This document shows positions 54,657 through 64,000 of a stretch of DNA of 64,000 bases, one piece after another. The stretch's first letter is position 1; each line of letters opens with the position of its first letter. The notes beneath the pieces are model-generated. The model was not told the origin of the DNA. It worked only from the letters and a program-made list of their open reading frames with translations, and did not search any database. This DNA is from Streptomyces rimosus (GTDB taxonomy: Bacteria > Actinomycetota > Actinomycetes > Streptomycetales > Streptomycetaceae): NCBI RefSeq assembly GCF_008704655.1, contig NZ_CP023688.1, positions 7,074,001 through 7,138,000 of the forward strand, written 5' to 3'. The position numbers and the translations under genes are program-made.

Positions 54657-56540
54657 TCAGTCGGGAGGAGTGATCGTCACCCGGAGGTGGTGGGTGGCGT
54701 CGCCCGTCACCACGGTCAAGCCGTCGAGGAGGTCTTCGAAGGGCTTGCCCCGCTCGTACCAGGCGTAGAGGGCCGAGGCGTACACGGCCGGATCGCACCG
54801 GTCGCGGCGGCCGTCCGGACCGGACGCCGCGGTGAGGGTGACGAGGCTGCCGTCCGGGACGCGTACGAGACAGGTGTCCGGCGCGGTGACACATGCGGCC
54901 ATGGCGCAGTGCCGGTGGCGGCGCATCGCTTCCTGCGTCCAGACCGCGGGCTCGGGCTGGGAGTCGTGGAGTACCAGGTCGGCCAGGGGCAGCCGGGTGC
55001 TGTCCGGCGCGTCCTCGTGGATGGCGGTGTGGGACGCGACGACCTGGGGAGTGGTCTGGCCGGTGGGAGCGGGTGGGGACGCAGTCGTAGACGGATCCGA
55101 GGGCGCGTACGGGCCCGAGCCGACGTCCGCGTAGCGGGTGACGGTTATCTCGGGTGGTGCGGTGGGGCGGCGATCGCGCAGGTGGGTCAGGACTTGGAGG
55201 GGAGTGCGAAGGGGCGTGGCCGGCGGCACGGCGGTGGTGGGCTCGCCACCGTGGGCAGGCGCGAGCAGACGTGGCAGATAGGCGGGAGGGCTTGGTTCGG
55301 ACAGGCCGATGAGGCCGTAGAAGGTGCGCCGGAGCAGGCCGGCCGAGGCGCCGGGGGCGGAGCTGGCCAGGGCGGTGAGCTGGGCGTACCGGTCCGGGTG
55401 GTGGCCGGTCAGCAGCTTCTCGAGCTGGGGGAGCAGTGGCTCGTACGGGTGGAGCCGGGGCGCCGTGCGGCCCAGCTCGGCGACGGGTGAGGCCGGGTCC
55501 AGGTCCTGGGCCGGGAATGCGCCGAGGAGTACGGGCGTACCGATGGCGGCCGCGTAGTACGTCACGCTGCCGTGGTCGCCGATGACGGCGTCGGCGGCGG
55601 CCAGGACCTGCCGCCAGGGGCCCAGCGGAGGGACGACGGTCAGCCCGGCGTACTCGGCGTGCCGCAGCCAGGCACGGACCTGGCCGGGGCCGTGCCCGTG
55701 CCAGATGTTGGGGTGCAGGACGGCGCAGCGGCGGTAGCCGTCGACGGGCAGTTCTCGGGCAAGGCTGTCCAGGAGCCAGGGGAGGACGTCGTGCGTGTCG
55801 CCGAACAGGGAGCGCGGCCCCCAGGTGGAGTTGACGACGATGAGGCGCTGACCGGCGGCGACGCCGAGGGCGCGGCGGAAGTCGTCGCGGTGAGGGAGCG
55901 TGGCCAGCAGGCGATCGAAGCACGGGTCACCGGCGAGTACGGCCGTACGGGCAGCGGGCGGGCAGACGCGGCGGAGGCGGGTGAGCTGCTCGGGGTGGGA
56001 CAGGACGGTCGCCGTGGCAATGGGCTTCCCGTCGCGCAGTAGCCACTCCGGCGAGAGCCCGAAAACCGGCGCCCGCCCAGGCTCCGCCCCCGACCCGGGC
56101 CCCCAGCGCCCGGTGTCCGGTGTCCGGTGTCCGGTGTCCGGTGTAGGGAGCCTCTTATTGTAGCCAATGCCGTGTGACAAGATGGCCAACTTCCCCTGAA
56201 TCAGGTGAAGTTCGCCGCCGTAGCTGGCGCTGATCGCCAGGTCCACCGGCGTCTCGGCAGCCTGCTCCCACGGCAGGACGGGCAGTCCGGCGTTCGCCAG
56301 CAGCTCCGGAACGCCGTGCAGGTAGGGCGACGATCCCGTACACGTGGCCAGGCACTGGACGCGCGGGTCGGCGTCGAACAGGGGGAGGACGTCCAGCAGG
56401 CGGGTGGCGGAAGTGACGTTGTGGACCACGAACAGGACGCGCGCGGCTCCGGCCCGAGTGGACCACTGCGGCCCTTCCGGACCGACCGGCACCCGCAGCC
56501 ACCTCTGCCCGTCTGCTATCGCTTCCCCCACGCGTCTCAC
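54657..56540 (-). CDS. GT-B-fold-like protein with an internal 7-nt microsatellite
   Basis: 627 residues. The fold resembles GT-B/CDP-glycerol-type transferases: VLFVVHNVTSATRLLDVLP near residue 34, ILSHGIGYNKRL near 120, VNSTWGPRSLFGD near 240, and GDHGSVTYYAAAIGTPVLLG near 320, the donor-binding style loop. Similar Streptomyces proteins are annotated variously, sometimes as translation initiation factor 2, which the sequence does not support. Residues PDTGHRTPDTG are encoded by five copies of a 7-nt repeat. The C-terminal 200 residues are Pro/Thr-rich then conserved. The GTG start at 56540 is moderately supported. Confidence 0.7.
   Translation of the reverse strand: MRRVGEAIADGQRWLRVPVGPEGPQWSTRAGAARVLFVVHNVTSATRLLDVLPLFDADPRVQCLATCTGSSPYLHGVPELLANAGLPVLPWEQAAETPVDLAISASYGGELHLIQGKLAILSHGIGYNKRLPTPDTGHRTPDTGRWGPGSGAEPGRAPVFGLSPEWLLRDGKPIATATVLSHPEQLTRLRRVCPPAARTAVLAGDPCFDRLLATLPHRDDFRRALGVAAGQRLIVVNSTWGPRSLFGDTHDVLPWLLDSLARELPVDGYRRCAVLHPNIWHGHGPGQVRAWLRHAEYAGLTVVPPLGPWRQVLAAADAVIGDHGSVTYYAAAIGTPVLLGAFPAQDLDPASPVAELGRTAPRLHPYEPLLPQLEKLLTGHHPDRYAQLTALASSAPGASAGLLRRTFYGLIGLSEPSPPAYLPRLLAPAHGGEPTTAVPPATPLRTPLQVLTHLRDRRPTAPPEITVTRYADVGSGPYAPSDPSTTASPPAPTGQTTPQVVASHTAIHEDAPDSTRLPLADLVLHDSQPEPAVWTQEAMRRHRHCAMAACVTAPDTCLVRVPDGSLVTLTAASGPDGRRDRCDPAVYASALYAWYERGKPFEDLLDGLTVVTGDATHHLRVTITPPD
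56110..56144. repeat. Five tandem copies of CCGGTGT inside a coding sequence
   Basis: Perfect 7-nt tandem repeat, five units, within the GT-B-like gene on the opposite strand. A gain or loss of one unit shifts the reading frame, so the tract could act as an on/off switch. Confidence 0.9.
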
Positions 56541-56613
56541 CCTTCACCCCTGGCTCGACCGGCCACCCTAACCGGTGCGCCGGTCCGGACGTCCCGCCCG
56601 GCAGAATGAAGGA

Positions 56614-57252
56614 GTGCGGCTCGAAGCGATCACCTGGGAACGACTGACCGACGCGCTGGCCGAGCGCATCAGCGCGGCGACGCCGGTGGACGGCGGTCCG
56701 TGGCTGCGCGTCGCGGTCGACGGGTCGCCGGCCGCCCGTACCGGGGAGGTCGCCGAGCGGCTCGCGGAAGCGCTGCGGCTGCGCGGCAGGCCCGTACACG
56801 TCGTCGCGGCCGACGGCTTCCTGCGCCCGGCCTCTCTGCGCCTGGAGTACGGCAAGGAGGACGCCGACGCGTACTACGACGAGTGGTTCGACCGGCAGGC
56901 GCTCTGGCGGGAGGTGTTCACCCCGCTCGACCCGGGTGGCACGGGCCGGGTGCTGCCGGACCTGTGGGACCCCCGTACGGACCGGGCGACGCGCAGCCCG
57001 TACACCGAACTGCCGCCGGGCGGCGTGCTGCTGTTGCACGGGCCGCTGCTGTTCGGCCACTGGTTCCCCTTCGACCTGTCGGTCCACCTGAAGCTGTCGT
57101 CCGCCGCGCTGGCTCGCCGTACGCCGGAGGGGGAGCGGTGGACGCTGCCCGCATTCGCGCGGTACGAGGACGAGGTGCGGCCGGAGGAGGTCGCCGACAT
57201 CGTGGTGAAGGCGGATGACTCGAACCGTCCGGCGTGGAGTGGGGGTGGCTGA
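56614..57252 (+). CDS. Uridine kinase-like P-loop protein with degenerate Walker A
   Basis: 212 residues resembling the actinobacterial uridine kinase-like group: LRVAVDGSPAARTGEVAERL near residue 33, VHVVAADGFLRPASLRLEYG near 66, DEWFDRQALWREVFTPL, and LLLHGPLLFGHWFPFDLSVH near 143. True uridine kinases carry GxxxxGK(S/T); here the loop is GSPAARTGE with no Lys, so phosphate transfer is doubtful. GTG 56614 is chosen: CAGAAT ends 7 nt before it (leaderless), and AAGGAG abuts it too closely to be a normal ribosome site. It is the first gene right of the accessory island. Confidence 0.8.
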   Translation: MRLEAITWERLTDALAERISAATPVDGGPWLRVAVDGSPAARTGEVAERLAEALRLRGRPVHVVAADGFLRPASLRLEYGKEDADAYYDEWFDRQALWREVFTPLDPGGTGRVLPDLWDPRTDRATRSPYTELPPGGVLLLHGPLLFGHWFPFDLSVHLKLSSAALARRTPEGERWTLPAFARYEDEVRPEEVADIVVKADDSNRPAWSGGG

Positions 57253-57533
57253 GAGGGTGGTGCTCCCTTGAGGGAGGCCGCTAAGAAGGGGGCGTCTTCA
57301 GGGCGGCTGCGGGTGGTCCCCCTTTGCCGTCAGCCTAGGGCGTGCCACTGACAACTGGGGCGGGGGCTGGGGCTGTTGGCCAGGGCTGGGGCCGGAGTTT
57401 GGGGGTGGTTTTGGGCCTTGGGCGGGATCTGGGCCTCGGTTGGGACCTGAGGCTGTGTCTGGGCCTGGGCCTGGGCTTGGGGCTGGAAGTGGTGTTGGGA
57501 TGCGGAGTGTGGGACGGCGGAAGGGGGCTGTGC
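57253..57533. other. Gap with orphan minus-strand promoter and G-rich degenerate repeats
   Basis: 281 bp. A CTCCCTTGAGGGAG hairpin (57266-57279 region) after the uridine kinase-like gene may be its terminator. A PafBC-type promoter faces minus at 57332-57354. From 57358 to 57500 the plus strand consists of degenerate TGGGCCT/TGGGGCT heptamers without coding meaning. Confidence 0.55.
57332..57354 (-). promoter_or_regulatory. Orphan PafBC-type DNA-damage promoter facing minus
   Basis: On the minus strand: TTGTCAGTG (57354-57346), an 8-nt spacer, then TAGGCT (57337-57332), a full consensus match. It points into the end of the uridine kinase-like gene, and no minus-strand gene or start codon follows. 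A short RNA of about 70 nt ending at the 57266-57279 hairpin is conceivable. Confidence 0.65.
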
Positions 57534-58139
57534 GTGGAGGAGATGGATTGGGGTGCCGGTCGGGCTCGGTGGCTGAATCCGCCGCCGGAGGTGTGGTGTG
57601 AGGGCGGGGCTGCCGGTGGTGGGTCGATGGTTGTCACGGCAGCTGAGGGGAGCGACTTCTGGCGGCGGACCGGTTATGGCTTCGTCCGGGACACCGGGCA
57701 TGCGCTGCTGGCGCCGTTTCCCGCGGACTCGGCCGTCGAGGTGTCCTTCGTCGCCGCCTTCGACGAGCTGTACGACCAGGCCGGGGCGATGGTGCGGGTG
57801 GACGCGCGCACGTGGATCAAGGCCGGGGTGGAGATGAGCGACGGCGCGCCGCAGGTGGGCGCGGTGGTCACCCGCGAGTGGTCGGACTGGTCGCTGGCGC
57901 CCGTACCGGCGTGGGCGGGGCGCGAGGTCACGGTGCGCGTCAGCCGCAGCGGCGACGCGCTGACCGTACGGGCGCGGCGCGAGCAGGAGCCGTGGCGCAT
58001 GGTGCGGCTGGCGCCGCTGGACCCGGACGCCGTGGCGTACGCCGGGCCGTTCTGCTGCTCGCCGCAGCGGGCGGGCCTGAAGGTACGGTTCACCCGCTTC
58101 GTGGCGGGGCCGGCCGACGCGTCCCTGCACTGCCCGTAA
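57534..58139 (+). CDS. DUF1349 domain-containing protein
   Basis: 201 residues with the DUF1349 (concanavalin-like beta-sandwich) pattern: RWLNPPPEVWCEGG near the start, DFWRRTGYGFVRDTGHALLA near residue 44, FDELYDQAGAMVRVDARTWI near 76, KAGVEMSDGAPQVGAVVT, and YAGPFCCSPQRAGLKVRFT near 178. Members bind carbohydrates or are of unknown function; no signal peptide here. The GTG at 57534 is chosen for GGAAGGGGG 7 nt upstream; an ATG three codons later is an alternative. Confidence 0.85.
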   Translation: MEEMDWGAGRARWLNPPPEVWCEGGAAGGGSMVVTAAEGSDFWRRTGYGFVRDTGHALLAPFPADSAVEVSFVAAFDELYDQAGAMVRVDARTWIKAGVEMSDGAPQVGAVVTREWSDWSLAPVPAWAGREVTVRVSRSGDALTVRARREQEPWRMVRLAPLDPDAVAYAGPFCCSPQRAGLKVRFTRFVAGPADASLHCP

Positions 58140-58160
58140 GAGGTGAGGACCCGCGCCCTG

Positions 58161-58703
58161 TCAGGCGTCGGCGAGGGCGAGCAGCTTCGTCACCGTGTTC
58201 CAGTTGCGGGCCGTGGCCGTCACACCGAGGCGGGCACGGGAGACGGCGTCGGCGAGCTTGGAGCGTCCGACGCCGTTCGGGCACCACATGTAGAGCTCGC
58301 GGCCGATCAGCCGGAGCTGGTCGGGGGCGTACGCACCGGAGCCCAGCTGCTTCAGCGGGGACGGGTCGGCGGGGGCGTCGGACAGGAACGTCACGTGGAG
58401 GGTCTTGGGCTCGGCCTCTGCCTGCGGGAAGGGGTTGGCCGCGACGGCGGCGGCCAGCTCGTCGCGCGTACGGACCACCACGGGGACCGGGAAGCCCAGC
58501 TCATCGGCGATCCGGGCCTCGATCCGGCGCGCCGTCTCCGCGGGCGGTGTGCCGGGGTCGGCGAAGACGATGTTGCCGGTCTGGAGGAGGACCGTCATGT
58601 CCCGGTGGCCCAGGGCCGCGAACAGTTCACGCTGTCGCGCCATGGGGAACTTGTTGTGACCTCCGACGTTGATGCCGCGGAGGAGGGCGATCTGGCGGGG
58701 CAT
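58161..58703 (-). CDS. DUF1697 domain-containing protein
   Basis: 180 residues beginning RQIALLRGINVGGHNKFPMA, the DUF1697 signature, followed by LQTGNIVFADPG near residue 60, RTRDELAAAVAANPF near 98, and a C-terminal TKLLALADA typical of the family. It is a cytoplasmic protein with no established activity. It lies 95 bp downstream of ogt on the same strand, so the two may be co-expressed. Confidence 0.92.
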   Translation of the reverse strand: MPRQIALLRGINVGGHNKFPMARQRELFAALGHRDMTVLLQTGNIVFADPGTPPAETARRIEARIADELGFPVPVVVRTRDELAAAVAANPFPQAEAEPKTLHVTFLSDAPADPSPLKQLGSGAYAPDQLRLIGRELYMWCPNGVGRSKLADAVSRARLGVTATARNWNTVTKLLALADA

Positions 58704-58798
58704 GACGGGTGCGGGCCTTTCGCGCGGAGGGCGGGGGATAGGGAGAGGGCAGGCTTGAGTGGGAGTACGGAGGGCGCCGGACTCAGACCGTAGGGACT

Positions 58799-59479
58799 TC
58801 AGAAGAGGGGCTGCGGGAGGACACCCTCCAAGGCCAGCAGGTGCCGCTTGGTGTCCAGGCCGCCGCCGAAACCGCCGATCCCGCCGTCGCTCGCCACCAC
58901 CCGGTGGCAGGGGACGACGACCGGGAGCGGGTTGGAGCCCATGGCCGCGCCCACCGCGCGGGCGGCGCCCGGCTCGCCGACCCGGTCGGCCAGGTCCTGG
59001 TAGCCGACCACCGTGCCGTACGGGACGTGGGCGGCCAGCTCGCGCAGCACCCGTTCGTTGAAGCCTGCGGACAGCGACCAGTCCAGGGGGACGGTGAAGG
59101 CCCGCAGACCACTGTCGAAATAGCGGGCCAGCTCGTCAGCTGCCGTGGTCAAGTGGGGTATCTCCGGCAGCGGTTCGCGGCCGAACGCCAGTCGCAGGCG
59201 GGTCAGCGACCTGCGGACGACCCGCTCGTCGGAGTGGAAGGCGACCAGCGCCAGCCCCTCGCGGGTCGCCGCGAGCAGCAGCGGGCCGATGGGGGTGTCC
59301 AGCACGCGCCAGGCCCAGTCGCGTGGCTCCCGAGCCCGGAGCGCTTCATCCGGCTCGGCCGGCTTCGGCTCATCCTGTCCGGGCCGGTCCGGTGACTTCT
59401 GCTCGGGCGGCTCCTCGGGGCCGGGCCGCTCCTGCTGCCCGGCCCGGTCGCCCCGCTGATCCCGCTCTGTGTTCGTCAC
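58799..59479 (-). CDS. ogt: Methylated-DNA--[protein]-cysteine S-methyltransferase
   Basis: 226 residues. It removes alkyl groups from O6-alkylguanine onto its own cysteine (suicide repair). The active site is VVPCHRVVASDG near residue 185; the helix-turn-helix entry YGTVVGYQDLADRVG and the block ARAVGAAMGSNPLPVV are intact. An N-terminal acidic Pro/Glu/Gln-rich extension of about 55 residues precedes the RNase H-like domain (WRVLDTPIGPLLLAATREGL). The GTG start is 7 nt after the -10 of a full PafBC-type promoter, so expression is probably leaderless and alkylation/damage-inducible. Confidence 0.95.
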   Translation of the reverse strand: MTNTERDQRGDRAGQQERPGPEEPPEQKSPDRPGQDEPKPAEPDEALRAREPRDWAWRVLDTPIGPLLLAATREGLALVAFHSDERVVRRSLTRLRLAFGREPLPEIPHLTTAADELARYFDSGLRAFTVPLDWSLSAGFNERVLRELAAHVPYGTVVGYQDLADRVGEPGAARAVGAAMGSNPLPVVVPCHRVVASDGGIGGFGGGLDTKRHLLALEGVLPQPLF

Positions 59480-59485
59480 GGCATC

Positions 59486-59508
59486 AGCCTATGACCCGCC
59501 ACTGACAA
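59486..59508 (-). promoter_or_regulatory. PafBC-type DNA-damage promoter of ogt
   Basis: On the minus strand: TTGTCAGTG (59508-59500), an 8-nt spacer, then TAGGCT (59491-59486). Full consensus match; the GTG start of ogt at 59479 follows after 6 nt. Confidence 0.8.
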
Positions 59509-59580
59509 CGCCCCCGGAACCGCGGCGGGCGGCGGTTCCGGGGCGTCGTCGGCTACGGGCGGGCGGCAGGGGCCGCCGGA

Positions 59581-60462
59581 CTACCGGCCGGTCTTCTCCA
59601 GGGCGTTGCGGACGACGTCCGGCTTGTTGCTGATGATGCCGTTCACGCCCTGGCCGGCGGCCTTGACCGCGTTGGCGGCGTCGTCGATGGTCCAGGTGAA
59701 GACCTCCAGCGGGCGGCCGTGCGGGCCCTTCACCTTGTGCACGGACGCGACGTACCCGGCGTCGATCGACTTGTACTGGGGGTTGATCTGGTCGGCGAAC
59801 GCCGCGTACTTGGGCAGTTCGGCGGCGGCCGGCGTACCGAGGAAGCCCGTCTTGATGTCGGGCCGCAGGCTGTGCACCTTCTTCACCGAGTCGGCGCTGA
59901 AGCTCTGCACGACCAGCCGGCGCTTGACGTGGTCGCGGTCCAGCCAGCCGTCCTCACGCAGCTCCTTGAGGATCTGCCGCTCGATACCGGGGTAGAGCTC
60001 GGGCGACTTGATCTCCAGCAGCAGGTTCTGGTCGTTGTCCTCGACGGTGTCCATGTAGTCCTCCAGCGTCGGGACGCGCTCACCGGTGAACTTCGGGCCG
60101 AACCAGCTGCCCGCGTCCAGCTTCTCGATCTCCGCGAGCGTGAAGTCGGCGACGTTCCAGGGGGCGCGGCCCGGGAAGACCTGCTCCACGTTGGTCGTCC
60201 GGGCGAGCGAGGTGTCGTGGAGGACGACCAGTTCACCGTCCTTGGTGCGCTGGACGTCGTTCTCCACCCACGCGAAACCGAGGTCGGCGGCCGCGTCGAC
60301 GGCGGCGAGCGTGTTCTCGGGCGCGTACGCGGAGGCGCCCCGGTGGGCGACGGTCACCACCGTGCGGTGGGCGCCGGCGGCCTGGGCGCTCGAGACGGGG
60401 AACAGGGACGCGGTCAGGCCCACGAGCACACCGGCGACAGTGGCGACGGAGCGGAAACGCAT
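59581..60462 (-). CDS. Secreted glycerophosphodiester phosphodiesterase
   Basis: 293 residues. A signal peptide (RFRSVATVAGVLVGLTASLF then VSSAQA) precedes the GDPD TIM barrel: VAHRGASAYAPENTLAAVDA near residue 38 (catalytic His and Glu), WVENDVQRTKDGELVVLHD near 65 with the second catalytic His, LLLEIKSPELYPG, VVQSFSADSVKKV, and FTWTIDDAANAVKAAGQGVN near the end. It releases glycerol-3-phosphate from phospholipid head-group diesters outside the cell, for phosphate and carbon salvage. Confidence 0.95.
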   Translation of the reverse strand: MRFRSVATVAGVLVGLTASLFPVSSAQAAGAHRTVVTVAHRGASAYAPENTLAAVDAAADLGFAWVENDVQRTKDGELVVLHDTSLARTTNVEQVFPGRAPWNVADFTLAEIEKLDAGSWFGPKFTGERVPTLEDYMDTVEDNDQNLLLEIKSPELYPGIERQILKELREDGWLDRDHVKRRLVVQSFSADSVKKVHSLRPDIKTGFLGTPAAAELPKYAAFADQINPQYKSIDAGYVASVHKVKGPHGRPLEVFTWTIDDAANAVKAAGQGVNGIISNKPDVVRNALEKTGR

Positions 60463-61039
60463 GCGGACTCCTAGTGACGACGTGATGGCGAGCGCGTACG
60501 GGGGTGGGCCGGCGCGGGCCCACCGGAACGGGCCGAGGTCACGGCACCGGCCGGATGGGCCGGGAGTGCAGCCGGGAACCGCCGGAACGCCCCCGGTGAA
60601 CGAGGTGGATTCGGGGTGGGACGCGCAGAGGGTCGCAGTCTGGACGTACCGGGAGACAGGCGCCGGATGGACAGAAACTGAACGAGAAGCGACCTGTGGT
60701 CCGTGTTTGAACGCCCGGATCGCGTGATCTCCTCAAAAAGCACGCAACATACACACGTGCCGCGCGCGCCCCGGGGCGCGGAGCCCCGGCCTCCGCGCCC
60801 GCCGGCCGGGATATCGGCCCGCCCGGCCCCACTGTCCGGTTCTGGCCCTGCGCCCGCCGCGTCCCGGCTCCTTGCCGCCTCCGCGCGGCCCGGCCGGATT
60901 CGGTTCCGGCTTCGGTCCTGGCGTGGCGGAGGCCGAGCCGGTCCGGCCGCCTCCGCGCGGGCTCCTCCCCGGCCGCCGAGCCATGCCGTTCCCGCCGACC
61001 GAGCCGACAGAACCGCTGGTCGGAGCGTTCTCCGGCCGA
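60463..61039. other. Intergenic region between the GDPD gene and uvrB, 577 bp
   Basis: Divergent region. The left 250 bp is less GC-rich and should hold the GDPD promoter. No hypothetical gene is supported; frames open here give Arg/Pro/Gly-rich shadows only. The uvrB promoter starts at 61040. Confidence 0.55.
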
Positions 61040-61062
61040 TTGTCAGTGGGGGGTCGTACGGT
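61040..61062 (+). promoter_or_regulatory. PafBC-type DNA-damage promoter of uvrB
   Basis: TTGTCAGTG (61040-61048), an 8-nt spacer, then TACGGT (61057-61062). Full match to TTGTCAGTG-N8-TAnnnT; the uvrB ATG at 61070 follows 7 nt after the -10. Confidence 0.8.
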
Positions 61063-61069
61063 TGATGAC

Positions 61070-63202
<2,133 letters not shown>

Positions 63203-63247
63203 GCTGAGCCGGGCCCCGGGAGGGGCCCGGGAGGGGTGGGGTTCGAT

Positions 63248-63289
63248 CAGGAGCCAGGAGCCAGGAGCCAGGAGCCAGGAGCCAGGAGC
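63248..63289. repeat. Six tandem CAGGAGC heptamers
   Basis: Perfect 7-nt tandem repeat 46 bp after the uvrB stop, followed by a partial CAGG copy; a probable length-variable tract. Confidence 0.9.
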
Positions 63290-63444
63290 CAGGTTCGGTT
63301 CGGGGGCGAGGTTCGGTTAGGGGGCCGTCCGGTTCGGGGCTCGGGGCGAGGTGAGGCGTCCCGGCCGTCGGCCCCGGGGGTGTGGCCGGGGTGACGTGCT
63401 GCTCGCAGGCGGTGACGCGCCGCCTGTGTGGCGAGGCTGTTGGT

Positions 63445-63500
63445 GCGGGGGTGCGGGGGTGCGGGGGTGCGGGGGTGCGGGGGTGCGGGGGTGCGGGGGT
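63445..63500. repeat. Seven tandem GCGGGGGT octamers (G-quadruplex-capable)
   Basis: Perfect 8-nt tandem repeat with seven five-G runs. Any four neighbouring runs could fold a G-quadruplex in the plus strand. It lies about 285 bp upstream of the TerD gene. Confidence 0.9.
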
Positions 63501-63784
63501 GCGTGTCCCCGTCCGGGGCAGTGGGTTGTCGTAGCGCCGCGTTGCCGGGAGCTGGGGGCGGGACGGGAAGGGAGCGTCGGCGGAGTCAGGGGCGTGGGCG
63601 GGGTCAGGGGCCGGCACGGGGAGGGGCGTGGCTGGGGCGGGAAGGATGGCCCCCAAGCCCGTCCGTGTTGCAGGAACGCCACAAAGCCCGGGGTGGGTGC
63701 GTGGTGGAAGGCGGGCCTGCATAGGGTCGGGGGAAGCCGTCGGGGAGGCGGCAACGGGGAGAAACAGAGCGAGAGGGGCAGCAC

Positions 63785-64000
63785 GTGTCGGTCAACTTGT
63801 CCAAGGGGCAGGGCATCAGCCTGACGAAGTCGGACGGGGGAACGCTGACCGCCGTACGGATGGGGCTGGGCTGGCGGTCGGCGCCCCGGCGTGGCCTGTT
63901 CGGGTCGCGCACCCGGGAGATCGACCTCGACGCCTCGGCGGTGCTGTTCGCCGACAAGCAGCCGATGGACGTCGTCTTCTTCCAGCACCTGATCAGCGAC
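63785..64000 (+). CDS. TerD family protein (partial, continues beyond window)
   Basis: The first 72 residues of a TerD-domain protein: SVNLSKGQGISLTKSDGGTL at the start, VRMGLGWRSAPRRGLFGSRT, and EIDLDASAVLFADKQPMDVV, the Ca2+-binding stress-response fold named for tellurite resistance. Members occur in many copies in Streptomyces and act in stress and development. The GTG at 63785 has GAGAGGGG 6 nt upstream. Confidence 0.9.
   Translation, partial: MSVNLSKGQGISLTKSDGGTLTAVRMGLGWRSAPRRGLFGSRTREIDLDASAVLFADKQPMDVVFFQHLISD

Larger units (their letters stand above)
63203..63784. other. Repeat-rich intergenic region between uvrB and TerD, 582 bp
   Basis: No supported gene. It contains six tandem copies of a CAGGAGC heptamer (63248-63289), seven of a GCGGGGGT octamer (63445-63500), and shorter GGTTCGG repeats (63290-63335). 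The rest is G-rich and featureless. Confidence 0.6.

Noticed and set aside
54657..56540. Translation initiation factor 2
   Set aside because: No GTPase motifs (G1-G4); only GT-B-like blocks are visible.
63445..63500. Possible CRISPR array
   Set aside because: Repeats are 8-nt and directly tandem without spacers; no cas genes in the window.

Overview
The window is chromosomal DNA of a high-GC actinomycete, almost certainly a Streptomyces or close relative. GC is very high, third codon positions are nearly all G or C, TTA codons are very rare, and many genes appear to be translated from leaderless mRNAs. Actinobacterial marker families are present (PdtaR-type ANTAR regulator, SPW_0924, DUF6343, DUF3068, TerD). 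The order pyk - pdtaR - thioesterase - polA - rpsA - coaE - uvrB parallels the Mycobacterium tuberculosis Rv1617-Rv1633 region (from memory), so most of the window is ancestral core chromosome with later insertions.

Layout. 0-11.5 kb: a partial GH35 beta-galactosidase divergent from an AraC regulator, aminopeptidase N, a two-gene PLP decarboxylase / N-hydroxylase operon of siderophore type, a Tat-exported 5'-nucleotidase and a SIMPL protein. 11.6-21.1 kb: pyruvate kinase, a decayed and an intact copy of an HTH-LAGLIDADG protein beside tRNA-Leu(CAA), a PdtaR-like antiterminator, and a complete branched-chain amino-acid ABC transporter (livKHMGF). 21.5-31.8 kb: thioesterase, molybdopterin oxidoreductase, polA, a DUF4184 membrane protein divergent from a secreted lytic transglycosylase, a 44-residue membrane protein and a DUF3068 protein. 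31.7-43 kb: HrpB helicase, methyltransferase, rpsA with a strong promoter, a secreted beta-helix protein, a shattered flavin amine oxidase pseudogene, PAC2 protein, coaE, cupin, TPR protein and DUF6343 protein.

43.2-56.5 kb looks like an accessory island: a frameshifted UvrD-type helicase, a SNF2 helicase coupled to a SWIM zinc-finger protein, an XPB-associated helicase-domain protein, then an overlapping pair made of a small helical protein and an NB-ARC/TPR STAND ATPase, and a GT-B-like protein carrying a 7-nt microsatellite. Both members of the pair carry a Gly/Val/Gln motif resembling bacterial amyloid signalling motifs (RHIM-like). The motif sits at the C-terminus of the small protein and the N-terminus of the ATPase, the arrangement expected for an NLR that templates a separate effector. 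This is the best candidate for an under-described system here.

56.6-64 kb: uridine-kinase-like protein, DUF1349, DUF1697, O6-alkylguanine-DNA methyltransferase, glycerophosphodiester phosphodiesterase, uvrB, a repeat-rich gap and the start of a TerD gene.

A second theme is a promoter motif matching the RecA-independent DNA-damage (PafBC) consensus, TTGTCAGTG-N8-TAnnnT. Full or near matches end 7-8 nt before the start codons of polA, ogt, uvrB and, with two deviations, pepN. Another full match lies upstream of the STAND pair, and one faces minus downstream of the uridine-kinase gene with no gene attached. If functional, much of the window's DNA-repair content forms one regulon.
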